64,000 bases of DNA from Streptomyces sp. MP131-18. GTDB lineage: Bacteria; Actinomycetota; Actinomycetes; Streptomycetales; Streptomycetaceae. The notes under the pieces are model-generated. The model worked only from the letters and a program-made list of their open reading frames with translations, made no database searches and was not told the origin of the DNA. Positions 11,101-18,975 of the stretch are shown piece by piece (the stretch's first letter is position 1; each line of letters begins with the position of its first letter). The translations under genes were made by a program, and so were the position numbers. The stretch covers positions 203,969 to 267,968 of the forward strand of contig NZ_LZNS01000001.1 of NCBI RefSeq assembly GCF_001984575.1, in the 5' to 3' direction.

Positions 11101-13670
11101 CCCAGGACCCGGACCCGGTGTGGCGCCAGGCCACCAACCGCGCCATGGACGAGGCACTCGCCGAGGTGGACATCGACCGGCTCGCCGCGTTCCGCGCCGC
11201 CCTGGCCGACGCCGCGCTTCACTCCACCGCCGAGGCACTTGCGCCCGCCTTCGACGGAGCGAGAGGACCGCTCGACGCGGCGCGAATCTGTGCTGCCCTG
11301 CAAGTACTTCCCGCGCGCCGGCGCCTGGTGCGCAGGTGGCTGCGCGGGCTCGTCGAGGCGGGGTTGCTCACCCGGACGCCGGATGGCGAGTATCAGGATC
11401 TCCGCGCGCCGGGCGAGGCCGCCGCCGAACGGTGGGAGCGGGCCGAGGCCCTGGAACGCCAGGTGGGGTGGAGCGGCGAGCTGTTCGCCACCGTGCGCGA
11501 CAGCGCACGCATCCTGTCCCGGCTGCTGACCGGCCGTCACGACGAGGCGGAACTTCCCTTCTCCGGTGCCTCCTCCGAGGCACTGGCCGCCGCCTACCGG
11601 GACAACGCCCCCGCGCGTGTTCTGCACCGGGCGCTGGCCGCCGGGGTCGCCGACCTCGTCCGACGCCACACCGGCCCGGAGCCGACGCGCGTCCTGGAGG
11701 TCGGTCTCCGCGGCGGAAGCGCGGCCGGCCCGGTGCTCGCCGCTTTGGAGGAATCGGACGCCATCGACTACCTGGCCACGGACCCCTCGGCCCGTCGGCG
11801 GGCCGCGGTCGAGCGCCGGTTCGCGGACGATCCCCGGGTGCGCACCGCGTCGTTCGACCCCGATGCCGAGCCACGGGCCCAGGGGTTCGCGCCCAACTCC
11901 GTGGACGTGCTGGTGTGCATCGGAGTACTGGACAACCTCGGCGACGTGCCTGCCGCCCTGCGCCGGCTCACGTCCTTGGTGGCGCCCGGGGGCTGGCTCG
12001 TCCTGGTGCAGAACACGGACGACGACGACCCGGCGGTGCGTGTCTCCACCGAGTTCCTGCCCGAGCACGCCGGGCCGTTCACCGACCTGCGCGAGGCGGA
12101 CGAGCAAACGTTCCTGGAAGCCGACCAGTGGGCTGCGTTCCTCACCGAGGACGCGGGCCGGATCGTCGCCGAATACCCCTCCCCGGGCCCGGTGGCCGAG
12201 GCGTTCGGGCAACGGCTGTATTTCGCACAGCCCAAGCCCGACCGCGTGCCGGTCACCCCGACGCAGCTGACCGGTCACGCCCAGGAGCGACTGCCGGAGT
12301 ACGCGGTGCCCACCCGCTGGCAGATCCTCGACGACCTGCCCCGCACCACCAACGGCAAGATCGACCGCGCCCTGTTGGAACGCTGGGCCGAGGCCGCCGA
12401 GCAGGGCTCCGCGGCACCCGGATCGCAGCAGCCCCGTGATGACCTGGAGCGTGCCCTGGCCGGGCTCTGGTCAGAGCTGCTGGGCCAGGAACACGTCGGC
12501 CGCGATGATGACCTCTTCGCGCTCGGTGGTGACTCCCTGCTGGTGGCCCGGATCGTGGGACGCCTCAGGGAGGGCCTGGCGGGCGTGGAGAACGGCGAAT
12601 GGGACCTGGAGTGGGAGGTCGTCCTGCGCCACCTGCTGCGCCGACCCACCGTCGCCGGGCTCGCGGCGTACCTGCGGGAGGTCGGCCAGGGCGAGGACGG
12701 GGGCAAGGCGGTAGAGGCCACGCCCGTCGTCTCCCTGCGCGAGGCGTCCGGGCCCGCCACCGTGCTGGTCCACGCGGGAACGGGCACCCTGCTGCCCTAC
12801 CGTCCGCTGATCACCCGGCTCCGTTCCGCCGCGGCGGGGGACAACGCCCTGCTGGGGCTGGAGATACCGGAGCTGGACGCGTTCCTCAACGCCGACGCCA
12901 CCGGGCTGATCGACCGTCTCGCCGCCCGCTATGCCAGGGCCCTCCTGGACGCCGGGCACGACCGGTTCGACATCGTCGGCTACTGCGTCGGCGGGGTCAT
13001 CGCCACCGAGGTCGCCCGGATGCTGGGCGAGTCGGGCGCCGAGGTGCGCAGCCTCACCGTCATCAGCAGCCACAGCCCCACCTTCCGGATCGACGACGAG
13101 TTGCTGTCCGAGTACTCCTTCGGCCTGATGATGGGCATGGACCTGGCCCACGTCGGGTTCCCCGCCGACCAGGACCGGGTGGGCGCGGCCGTGGGAACCG
13201 TCCTGGAACGCTCACCCGACGCCATCTCCGACGGGGCCGTCGCCTCACTCGACGGCGAGTACGCCGACATCGGGGACGCGTTCGCCACCATGGAGTCCCT
13301 GCCCCGGATGGCCCGCGTGACCAGGATGGTCGAGGCGCTGCCGCCCGAACTCGCCGGCACCTACCAGCCCGAGGGACTGCTGCGCGCCCTGCGTACCTAC
13401 CAGCAGTCCACGTTCGCACTCAGCCGGCACCGTGCCGAGCCCTACGCCGGGGACATCACTTTCCTGCGTCACAACGGCGCCTATCCGTTCCCCGGCAGCG
13501 CCGACACCATCACCGACCACTGGGCGAAGATCTGCCTGGGTGAACTGTGCACGCGCGACATCCCGGGCGAGCACTTCACCTGTATGACCGGCGACAACAT
13601 GCCCACGGTCTTCAGCCACCTGACCGAACTGATCGAGGGTATCGAGGGGATCGAGGGGATGAAGTCATGA
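8181..13670 (+). CDS. NRPS2: docking-Cy-A-MT-PCP-TE (PchF-like terminal module)
   Basis: 1829-aa terminal NRPS, ATG overlapping the NRPS1 stop. Residues 1-55 (MKVQQIVSDLEKDGIRLW...) look like a TubC-type N-terminal docking domain. Then Cy ~75-510 with DQLIVDYAS at 203-211; adenylation from ~535 with YTSGSTGAPKG, GFDLSVYD and WNSVPGQ, giving D-L-Y-N and hence cysteine; a methyltransferase inserted between A8 and A10 at ~1015-1350; A10 NGKIDR near 1390; PCP with Ser1452; thioesterase ~1520-1815. As in PchF, the module should add, cyclise and possibly N-methylate the third cysteine, then release the chain. Two oddities: the MT SAM motif reads VLEVGLRGGS rather than GxGxG, and the TE nucleophile motif is GYCVGG with Cys1602 in place of Ser. 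The C-terminus carries three IEG repeats. Confidence 0.94.
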   Translation: MKVQQIVSDLEKDGIRLWAEDGQLRFRAPRGALTEERRALLRTHRDEVLTHLTERAHAARIAPDRAAAHAPFSLTDIQAAYLVGRGEAYGYGGVACHVYLEMAYPVAMDADRLNDAWWAVVRRHDMLRATVHPDGSQEVLPELPEPPIDLRDLRGAPPDAVEERVAEVREELATRVPPTDEPPLFAVRLTHCDDALILHLSMDQLIVDYASLLLVLAELEDIYHGRPLLPLDIGFRDYVLTRRQQSLTSEYDRHRDYWLRRLPDLPNAPELPVAPGTERPGPFSRFETVLDPDRARAFADHAAAHGLTVSAAVLAAYAEVIGRWSGNPRFTLNVPTFTRLPLHEQVDQLVGDFTTVELLAVDLGEERGFAERAGALSATLLEDLSHGLFTGSQVLAELSRAGQSGPLLMPVVFTSTLGSATTRRPEGVVRYARTQTPQVWLDCQVMERADRLALSWDVRRGVLAGSTAEDMFEAFAKLVTTLADDKAAWRSPARVELPASTKAVRERVNDTSAPAPRARLQDGVVDTARRLPQRIAVFARDRSLTYGELIEHAQGVARALRAAGVGRGDLVAISLEKGWEQPTAVLGTLLAGAAYLPLDTNQPKLRQAAILADAKAAALLTQSWLATERDRPDGLPVIPVDSCPPSPEPLDDAGTAPDDLAYVIYTSGSTGAPKGVMIGHAAALNTVADMNHRFALTPEDRVFALAQLGFDLSVYDIFGPLAVGAAMVMADPVRRGDPSSWAEIVREDGVTIWNSVPGQLQMLHDYLRADDPPLPSLRLALLSGDWIPPRLPAAVARWAPSAEVHSLGGATEASIWSIHHAVRAEDAERPSIPYGRPLTNQTFHVLDQTMRPRPDLVPGELYIGGIGLAQGYLGDAPRTAERFLLHPGTGERLYRTGDLGRYHPDGTIEFLGRDDQQVKIRGYRIELGEIQSVLEGLPAVGAAAVVVAGGRGDATTGGSRSLAAFVEPARHELPQDPDPVWRQATNRAMDEALAEVDIDRLAAFRAALADAALHSTAEALAPAFDGARGPLDAARICAALQVLPARRRLVRRWLRGLVEAGLLTRTPDGEYQDLRAPGEAAAERWERAEALERQVGWSGELFATVRDSARILSRLLTGRHDEAELPFSGASSEALAAAYRDNAPARVLHRALAAGVADLVRRHTGPEPTRVLEVGLRGGSAAGPVLAALEESDAIDYLATDPSARRRAAVERRFADDPRVRTASFDPDAEPRAQGFAPNSVDVLVCIGVLDNLGDVPAALRRLTSLVAPGGWLVLVQNTDDDDPAVRVSTEFLPEHAGPFTDLREADEQTFLEADQWAAFLTEDAGRIVAEYPSPGPVAEAFGQRLYFAQPKPDRVPVTPTQLTGHAQERLPEYAVPTRWQILDDLPRTTNGKIDRALLERWAEAAEQGSAAPGSQQPRDDLERALAGLWSELLGQEHVGRDDDLFALGGDSLLVARIVGRLREGLAGVENGEWDLEWEVVLRHLLRRPTVAGLAAYLREVGQGEDGGKAVEATPVVSLREASGPATVLVHAGTGTLLPYRPLITRLRSAAAGDNALLGLEIPELDAFLNADATGLIDRLAARYARALLDAGHDRFDIVGYCVGGVIATEVARMLGESGAEVRSLTVISSHSPTFRIDDELLSEYSFGLMMGMDLAHVGFPADQDRVGAAVGTVLERSPDAISDGAVASLDGEYADIGDAFATMESLPRMARVTRMVEALPPELAGTYQPEGLLRALRTYQQSTFALSRHRAEPYAGDITFLRHNGAYPFPGSADTITDHWAKICLGELCTRDIPGEHFTCMTGDNMPTVFSHLTELIEGIEGIEGMKS

Positions 13671-14809
13671 TCGCCGTTCTGGGAGCCTCCGGCGAGGTCG
13701 GCCGCCACGCGGTCGCCGCGCTGGCCCGCGACAGGCCAGGACCGCTGCGCCTGGGGGCACGCGACCCCGGGGCCATCACCGTCAACGCCACCTGGCGGGA
13801 CGTGGAGGTCACCGCCGTGGACGCCACCGACCCGGCCTCGCTCGCCGCCTTCTGCCGGGGGCAGCGCCTCGTCCTCAACTGCGCCGGCCCCAGCTACCTC
13901 CTCAAGGAGACGGTAGCCAGGGCCGTCCTGGCCGCCGGCGCCGACTACGTCGACGTTCTCGGGGACGACCCGGTGGCCGAGGCCCTCGTCCGTGCCGGTG
14001 CCCCGGCCGACGGCCGTCGGGTCGTCCTCTCGGCCGGCACCGTCCCCGGCCTTTCGGGCCTGCTACCGCGTCACCTCGTCGGCCAGGACACCGCCGGGTC
14101 GACCGCCCCCACCGCACTGACCGTCCACGCCGGCGGCCTGGAGAGGGCCACCCGCACGGTCGCCGCCGACATCCTGCTCTCCCTGCGGGCCGGGGGCCCC
14201 GACGGGGAGCCCTACGGACACGCGTTGGCCATGTGGCGGCGGGGGCGGAGGGAGACCAGGGCACTGCGCGTCGAGGAGGACGCCGAGGTCCCGTTCTTCC
14301 CCGGACGCGTCACGACCCAACCCCTGCTGACCGCCGAGGTCCAACGCCTCGCCGCCGCCCTGGGGCTGGCCGAGGCCCGTTGGTACAACGTCCTCCCCGG
14401 CGCCCGGATCAGAGCGCTGTTCGCCACGCTGCCCACGCTGCCGGTGGAGACCGACGAACAGCGGCAGGAGGCCATCGACCGGATCATCAGGGCGAGTGAG
14501 ATCGATCTGGCGGGTCGCGCCCCCTACTACCGGCTGGTCGTGGAGCTGTCGGGACCCGAGTGGTCCCGCACCGTGGTCGTGCGCGCCGACGACAGCTACC
14601 GACTCACGGGCGCCGTGGCCGCGGTCACCGTGCGGGAGGTGCTGGACGGTCGGGTCGCGCCCGGTCTCCACTTCGCGGCGCAGGCGCTGCGGCCCCCCGA
14701 GGTGCTGGCCGCCCTGGAGAAGACGGGCGCGGCGGAGTTCGCCGTGTTCACGACCGCTGCCCAGGACGGGGCGACGCGCGTGGGCGCGTTCGAGGACGGT
14801 GCCCTGTGA
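13667..14809 (+). CDS. Saccharopine dehydrogenase-like NAD(P)-binding protein of the cluster
   Basis: 380 aa; ATG overlaps the NRPS2 stop by 4 bp, so it is translated with the NRPSs. The N-terminus MIAVLGASGEVGRHAV is a Rossmann nucleotide-binding GxxGxxG motif, followed by LVLNCAGPSY, typical of the saccharopine dehydrogenase / trans-acting enoyl reductase fold. A conserved-hypothetical gene sits at the same place in coelibactin-type clusters, as I recall it. The reaction is unknown; a redox tailoring step on a thiazoline or on a released intermediate is an inference. It is distinct from the reductase encoded by the next gene, so the cluster appears to have two reductase-type enzymes. No motif is obviously missing. 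Confidence 0.8.
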   Translation: MIAVLGASGEVGRHAVAALARDRPGPLRLGARDPGAITVNATWRDVEVTAVDATDPASLAAFCRGQRLVLNCAGPSYLLKETVARAVLAAGADYVDVLGDDPVAEALVRAGAPADGRRVVLSAGTVPGLSGLLPRHLVGQDTAGSTAPTALTVHAGGLERATRTVAADILLSLRAGGPDGEPYGHALAMWRRGRRETRALRVEEDAEVPFFPGRVTTQPLLTAEVQRLAAALGLAEARWYNVLPGARIRALFATLPTLPVETDEQRQEAIDRIIRASEIDLAGRAPYYRLVVELSGPEWSRTVVVRADDSYRLTGAVAAVTVREVLDGRVAPGLHFAAQALRPPEVLAALEKTGAAEFAVFTTAAQDGATRVGAFEDGAL

Positions 14810-16740
14810 CCACGGTCCCCGGCCCCGACCGGCCCCTGCGCACCGTGGTGGCGGGCACCAACTTCGGCCGCTTCTACCTCGACGCGGTCCTGGCCCACCC
14901 CGCCTTCGCCCTCGTCGGCATCCTGTCCCAGGGCGGGCCGCAGTCGCGGGAGGCGGCCGACCGGCTGGGAGTGCCCTGCCACAGCGCGGTCGACGAACTC
15001 CCCGACACGGTGGACGCCGCGTGCGTGGTGGTGCCCTCCGCCGTCATGGGCGGCTCCGGCACGGAACTGGGCCAGGCCCTGCTGAAGCGCGGGGTACACG
15101 TTCTCCAGGAACACCCGCTGCACCCGGACGAGTTGGCTGACTCGCTGCGGCTGGCGCGCACGGTCGGCAGGCAGTTCCGCGTCAACACCCACTATCCCCA
15201 TGTGCCCTCCTCGCGGCGGTTCCTGCGGGCCGCCACCGGCCTGCGGGCGAGGCAGCGGGTGCTCTTCGTGGACGCGGCCTCGCCCGTGCACGTGCTGGCA
15301 CCGTTGGTGGACATCCTCGGCCGGGCGCTGGGCGGGCTGCGCCCCTGGCGGCTGGGCGATCCCGCGCCGGTCCCCGACGACGTCAGGGCCGCCGCCGACG
15401 GTCGGGCGCCGCTGCGGCTGCTGCACGGCGCCGTCGCGGGCGTGCCGCTGACGCTCCGCGTGCACAACCAGCTCCATCCGGGAGACCGCGACAACCACGC
15501 CCTGTTCTGGCACCGCGTCAGCATCGGTACGGAGGGCGGCGTTCTCACCCTGGCCGACACCCACGGGCCGGTGCTGTGGCATCCCCGGCTGCACTCGCCC
15601 AGGGACGAGGGGCACCGTCTGGTCTTCCGGGCGGGGCCGGGAGCAGAGGGGCTGGCGTTGCCCGTCAGCCAGACATTCGATGACGACTCGCCACCGCCTC
15701 GTTTCGAGGACGTCTTCTCCGCGTGGTGGCCGGAGGCGTTCGGTATCGCGCTCACGGAGTTCGCGGACGCGATCGGGGCAGAGACCGACCCTCTGCGCGC
15801 GGCCGGCCCTGATCTGGCCGTCTTCGGCATGTGGCGCGACCTCATGGCGCGGCTGGGACCGCCGGAGCTGATCCGACCGGCCACGCCCACTCCGCTGGCC
15901 GCCAGGGACCTCCTTGAGCGGCCCGCGGTCTCGGCCCGTCGGCCGGGTTCGTCGGCTGACGCGCCACCGCCCGTCAACGAAGACACACCGGGCGCCGGTT
16001 ATGACCAACCCGCTGAGTTCTTCGACCTGGGGGCGAGGGAACACACCGCGCGCACCGGGCCCGCAGTGGTGGCCGCGCTCGACGGCATCGACCCCTCGGT
16101 CGGCCCCCTGCTCGACATCGGAGCGGGCACCGGCCTGGTCACACGGCAGATCGCGGACGCCTACCCCGCCTGCGAGATCATGGCCACCGAGCCAGCCGCC
16201 GGGATGCGCGCCGTTCTCACCGCCCGGCTCGCCGAACGCACCGACCTCGCCCGGCGCACCACCGTGCTGCCCGAAGCGGCCCACGAACTGGTGCTGCCCG
16301 AACGCCTCTGCGGGGTGGTGCTCTGCGGGGTGCTGGGGCACCTTCCCCAGGACGCGCGCGGGGCCCTGCTCAGGGAACTGGCCGAACGTCTGCCCCCCGG
16401 CGCCCCCATCGTCGTGGAGGTGATGGGCCTGACCAGCCCGGTGTCGATGCCCCCGACTCGCCTGCGGAGCGCCACCCTCGGGCGGCTGCGGTACGAGTGG
16501 TGGATGGCCGGCGAGCCCTCGGGCGAGGAACGGATGCGTCTGGACACCACGTGGCGGGTGTTCGACGACGAGCGGCTGGTGCGGGAGGTACGGGACCACT
16601 ATCACTGGCACACCGTCAGCCTGCAACGGCTGGCCGACGAGAGCGGTCTCACCCTGCACCGCCTCCCGGCCCCGCACAGCACCCTCGTTCCGCACCTCGG
16701 CGTGCTGCGAGGTGCGGAACGAACCGAAGTCACCAGGTGA
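14806..16740 (+). CDS. Thiazolinyl-imine reductase (PchG/YbtU type) fused to a class I methyltransferase
   Basis: 644 aa, GTG start overlapping the upstream stop by 4 bp. Residues ~1-385 resemble the Irp3/YbtU/PchG reductases that reduce one thiazoline of the assembly-line intermediate to thiazolidine with NADPH: RTVVAGTNFGRFYLDAV near the start, LLKRGVHVLQEHPLHPDE, and VNTHYPHV. Residues ~405-640 form a separate SAM-dependent methyltransferase with LLDIGAGTGLVTRQIA as motif I and CGVLGHLPQDARGALLREL further on. This second half is clearly paralogous to the methyltransferase at 18976-19737. The reductases I know of this type are stand-alone proteins, so the fusion is unusual. Its last 11 bp overlap the 3' end of the convergent P450 gene. 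Confidence 0.88.
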   Translation: MTTVPGPDRPLRTVVAGTNFGRFYLDAVLAHPAFALVGILSQGGPQSREAADRLGVPCHSAVDELPDTVDAACVVVPSAVMGGSGTELGQALLKRGVHVLQEHPLHPDELADSLRLARTVGRQFRVNTHYPHVPSSRRFLRAATGLRARQRVLFVDAASPVHVLAPLVDILGRALGGLRPWRLGDPAPVPDDVRAAADGRAPLRLLHGAVAGVPLTLRVHNQLHPGDRDNHALFWHRVSIGTEGGVLTLADTHGPVLWHPRLHSPRDEGHRLVFRAGPGAEGLALPVSQTFDDDSPPPRFEDVFSAWWPEAFGIALTEFADAIGAETDPLRAAGPDLAVFGMWRDLMARLGPPELIRPATPTPLAARDLLERPAVSARRPGSSADAPPPVNEDTPGAGYDQPAEFFDLGAREHTARTGPAVVAALDGIDPSVGPLLDIGAGTGLVTRQIADAYPACEIMATEPAAGMRAVLTARLAERTDLARRTTVLPEAAHELVLPERLCGVVLCGVLGHLPQDARGALLRELAERLPPGAPIVVEVMGLTSPVSMPPTRLRSATLGRLRYEWWMAGEPSGEERMRLDTTWRVFDDERLVREVRDHYHWHTVSLQRLADESGLTLHRLPAPHSTLVPHLGVLRGAERTEVTR

Positions 16741-17956
16741 CGGGCAACTGCTCCGGGCCGAAGGCGATGCCGTCGTGACGGAAACGGATCTCCTCCGGGT
16801 GGACGGTTGACCGGAGGGTGGGAACACGGTCCAAAAGGGTGCCGACAGCTATGTTGAGTTCAAGGCGCGCAATATTCTGACCCACGCACTGATGAACGCC
16901 GTAGCTGAATGCGACGTGCTTTTTTTCGGCACGCCCGAAATCAATGCTATCGGGTTCACGAAAAACGTTGTGGTCATGATTCGCTGCAGCAAGCAGGGGG
17001 ATAATTCCGTCTCCGGCGGGAATGATGTGCCCGCCGATGTCGAGGTCCTCGGTCGCGGTACGCAACGCGATCGAGTCCCCGACGGACAGGGCCCGGAGCA
17101 GCTCCTCGACGGCCGCGGGCAACAGGGAGTAGTCGGCGCGCAGCTGCTCCCAGAGACCCGGGTGATGGAGCAGAGCCAGCACGCTGAGCGCGATCTGGTT
17201 GGTAGTGGTCTCCCAACCGGCGACGATCAAGATCGCGATGGTCGTGACCAGCTCCTCACGGCTCACCAGCCCCGGGTTCAACTGCTCGACCACCAGTCGG
17301 CTCAGCAGATCCTCACCCGGTCGCGCCGCGCGTTCGGCGATCAGGTCATCGACCACCGAGGAGAGCGCCCCTACGCCTTCGCTGGCCCCCTCGGCGGTGC
17401 TGGAACCGCCTCCGAAGACCTGCGACCCCAGCGTCCCGGTGACGCGCCGGAACGCCGGGTCGGCCCGCCGCACGCCGACCAGCTCGCACATCACCGTGCT
17501 GGAGACGGCATGGGCGAAGTGCCTGACCAGGTCGGCCGGCGGACCGAAGGCGAGGAGTTCGTCGACTCGCTCGTCCACGACACGCTGGATGTCCCGCCGC
17601 ATCCGGCGCGCCTTGCGGACGGTCATCTCCGCCAGCAACATACGCCGGAAGCGCGTATGTTCGGGCGGGTCCATCCGGATGAAGGGCCGGGACTCGGCCC
17701 CCACCTCCTGCTCCCCCTGCACCAGTGCAGGAAAGTTCGGGTGGCGGACGTCGGCGCTGACCCTGGGGTCCGCCAGCACCGCGCGGACCTCGTGGTAGCC
17801 GGTCACCACCCAGGCCGCCCTCCCCGTAGGCAGGGTCACTCGGGTCACCGGCCCCTTTTCGCGCCACTCCCGGTAGGCCTCCGGCGCGGCGAACGGGCAG
17901 CCCCTCGGGACCGGGAACGCCTGTGGGCCGAGGCCCTCCGTGTCGAACTCCGTCAT
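16730..17956 (-). CDS. Cytochrome P450 tailoring enzyme
   Basis: 408 aa, normal bacterial P450 length. ATG at 17956 preceded by AAGGTGCAGG. Motifs: I-helix ILIVAGWETTTNQ (the usual AGxET/D-T), SVGDSIALRTATED after the ExxR region (EELLRA), and the haem-binding loop FSYGVHQCVGQNIAR with the Cys ligand in place; FSYGVH stands for the usual FGxGxH. A single P450 also lies in coelibactin-type clusters, so oxidation of the peptide or hydroxylation of a building block is plausible; the substrate is not known. It diverges from the thioesterase gene over a 214-bp region with a perfect 20-bp palindrome, and converges on the reductase-MT gene with an 11-bp 3' overlap. Confidence 0.93.
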   Translation of the reverse strand: MTEFDTEGLGPQAFPVPRGCPFAAPEAYREWREKGPVTRVTLPTGRAAWVVTGYHEVRAVLADPRVSADVRHPNFPALVQGEQEVGAESRPFIRMDPPEHTRFRRMLLAEMTVRKARRMRRDIQRVVDERVDELLAFGPPADLVRHFAHAVSSTVMCELVGVRRADPAFRRVTGTLGSQVFGGGSSTAEGASEGVGALSSVVDDLIAERAARPGEDLLSRLVVEQLNPGLVSREELVTTIAILIVAGWETTTNQIALSVLALLHHPGLWEQLRADYSLLPAAVEELLRALSVGDSIALRTATEDLDIGGHIIPAGDGIIPLLAAANHDHNVFREPDSIDFGRAEKKHVAFSYGVHQCVGQNIARLELNIAVGTLLDRVPTLRSTVHPEEIRFRHDGIAFGPEQLPVTW

Positions 17957-18011
17957 GTGTCCTGCACCTTCCTTCGGTGACGTCCGAGCGAGACCGTGCA
18001 CACCTCTCCAC

Positions 18012-18031
18012 GTATTCGCTATAGCGAATAC
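18012..18031. promoter_or_regulatory. Perfect 20-bp palindrome between P450 and thioesterase genes
   Basis: GTATTCGCTATAGCGAATAC, every base paired, 56 bp upstream of the P450 start and 140 bp upstream of the thioesterase start. Size and symmetry fit a dimeric TetR-, MarR- or PadR-type repressor operator. It does not resemble the Zur-like boxes, so a second regulator may act on this part of the cluster. No regulator gene is found within the first 27 kb. Confidence 0.6.
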
Positions 18032-18170
18032 ACGCCCTCTCGGTAACTTGGCGCGCGCACCCAGGGATGTCCCCTTGTTTGCGTGGAGATGACAACTGCA
18101 TTCATAATACTTCGTGTGTCCCTGAAATGGTCGGGAGAGACCAGGCGAGCAGGAATGGACAGGAATACTC

Positions 18171-18962
18171 ATGGCGTTGGAACACGCTGACCTCAGCCCC
18201 TGGTTGAGGCGTTCCTCTCTCCGCCCCCGGGCAAGGCTGCGCTTGGTCTGCCTGCCACACGCGGGAGGTGCGGCGTCCTCGTTCCGGCCCTGGCAGAGCC
18301 TTCTGCCGACGGAGGTGGAGGTCCTGACGGTCCAGTACCCGGGGCGGGAGGACCGTTTCCACGACGCGCTGGTGGACACCATGGACGAGTTGGTCCGGGA
18401 GGTGGTGGCCGCTGTGGGCCCCGTTCTCGATCGGCCCTACGCGCTGTTCGGTCACAGCATGGGCAGTGCCGTCGCCTACGAGGTTGCCCTGGCACTCCGC
18501 CGGATCGGGCAACCGCCTCCCGTCCGCCTCGTGGCCTCGGGGCGGCCCGCGCCACACCGCACTCCCGGCGGGAACGTCCATCTCAGGGACGACGACGCGC
18601 TCGTCGACGACATGGTGAGGCTCGGCGGCACCCCGCGCGAGGTGATGGCCGACCCTGACCTGCGTGCCATGGTGTTGCGCTATGTGCGCAACGACTACCG
18701 ACTGATCGAACGGTATCGCCCCGCCACCCCCCGCACGCTGCCCTGCCCGGTGAGCGTGTTCGTGGGGGAGGACGACCCCGAGTGCGGACGGAATGAGGCA
18801 CAGACCTGGTCCGAGGTCACGCCCGAACCGCTCAGCGTGAGCGTCTTCGCCGGCGGCCACTTCTTTCTCGCGCCCCAGCGGGAACGAGTCGCCGAGGCCA
18901 TCTGCCGAGCCCTGGCCCTGCCCGCGCCCCGCCCGGCCAGGGCTTGGCCCAGCACCCCCTGA
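18171..18962 (+). CDS. Type II thioesterase of the NRPS cluster
   Basis: 263 aa, the usual length of editing thioesterases (GrsT/YbtT/PchC class) that remove misprimed or stalled acyl groups from carrier proteins. Shows LVCLPHAGGAASSFRPW near the N-terminus, the nucleophile motif LFGHSMGSAVAYE (Ser in GHSMG), VGEDDPECG with the acid residue, and FAGGHFFL with the catalytic His. Unlike the TE domain in NRPS2 it keeps the standard serine. It begins the rightward transcript that continues after 13 bp into the methyltransferase at 18976. Confidence 0.92.
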   Translation: MALEHADLSPWLRRSSLRPRARLRLVCLPHAGGAASSFRPWQSLLPTEVEVLTVQYPGREDRFHDALVDTMDELVREVVAAVGPVLDRPYALFGHSMGSAVAYEVALALRRIGQPPPVRLVASGRPAPHRTPGGNVHLRDDDALVDDMVRLGGTPREVMADPDLRAMVLRYVRNDYRLIERYRPATPRTLPCPVSVFVGEDDPECGRNEAQTWSEVTPEPLSVSVFAGGHFFLAPQRERVAEAICRALALPAPRPARAWPSTP

Positions 18963-18975
18963 GCCAAGCCCCGCG

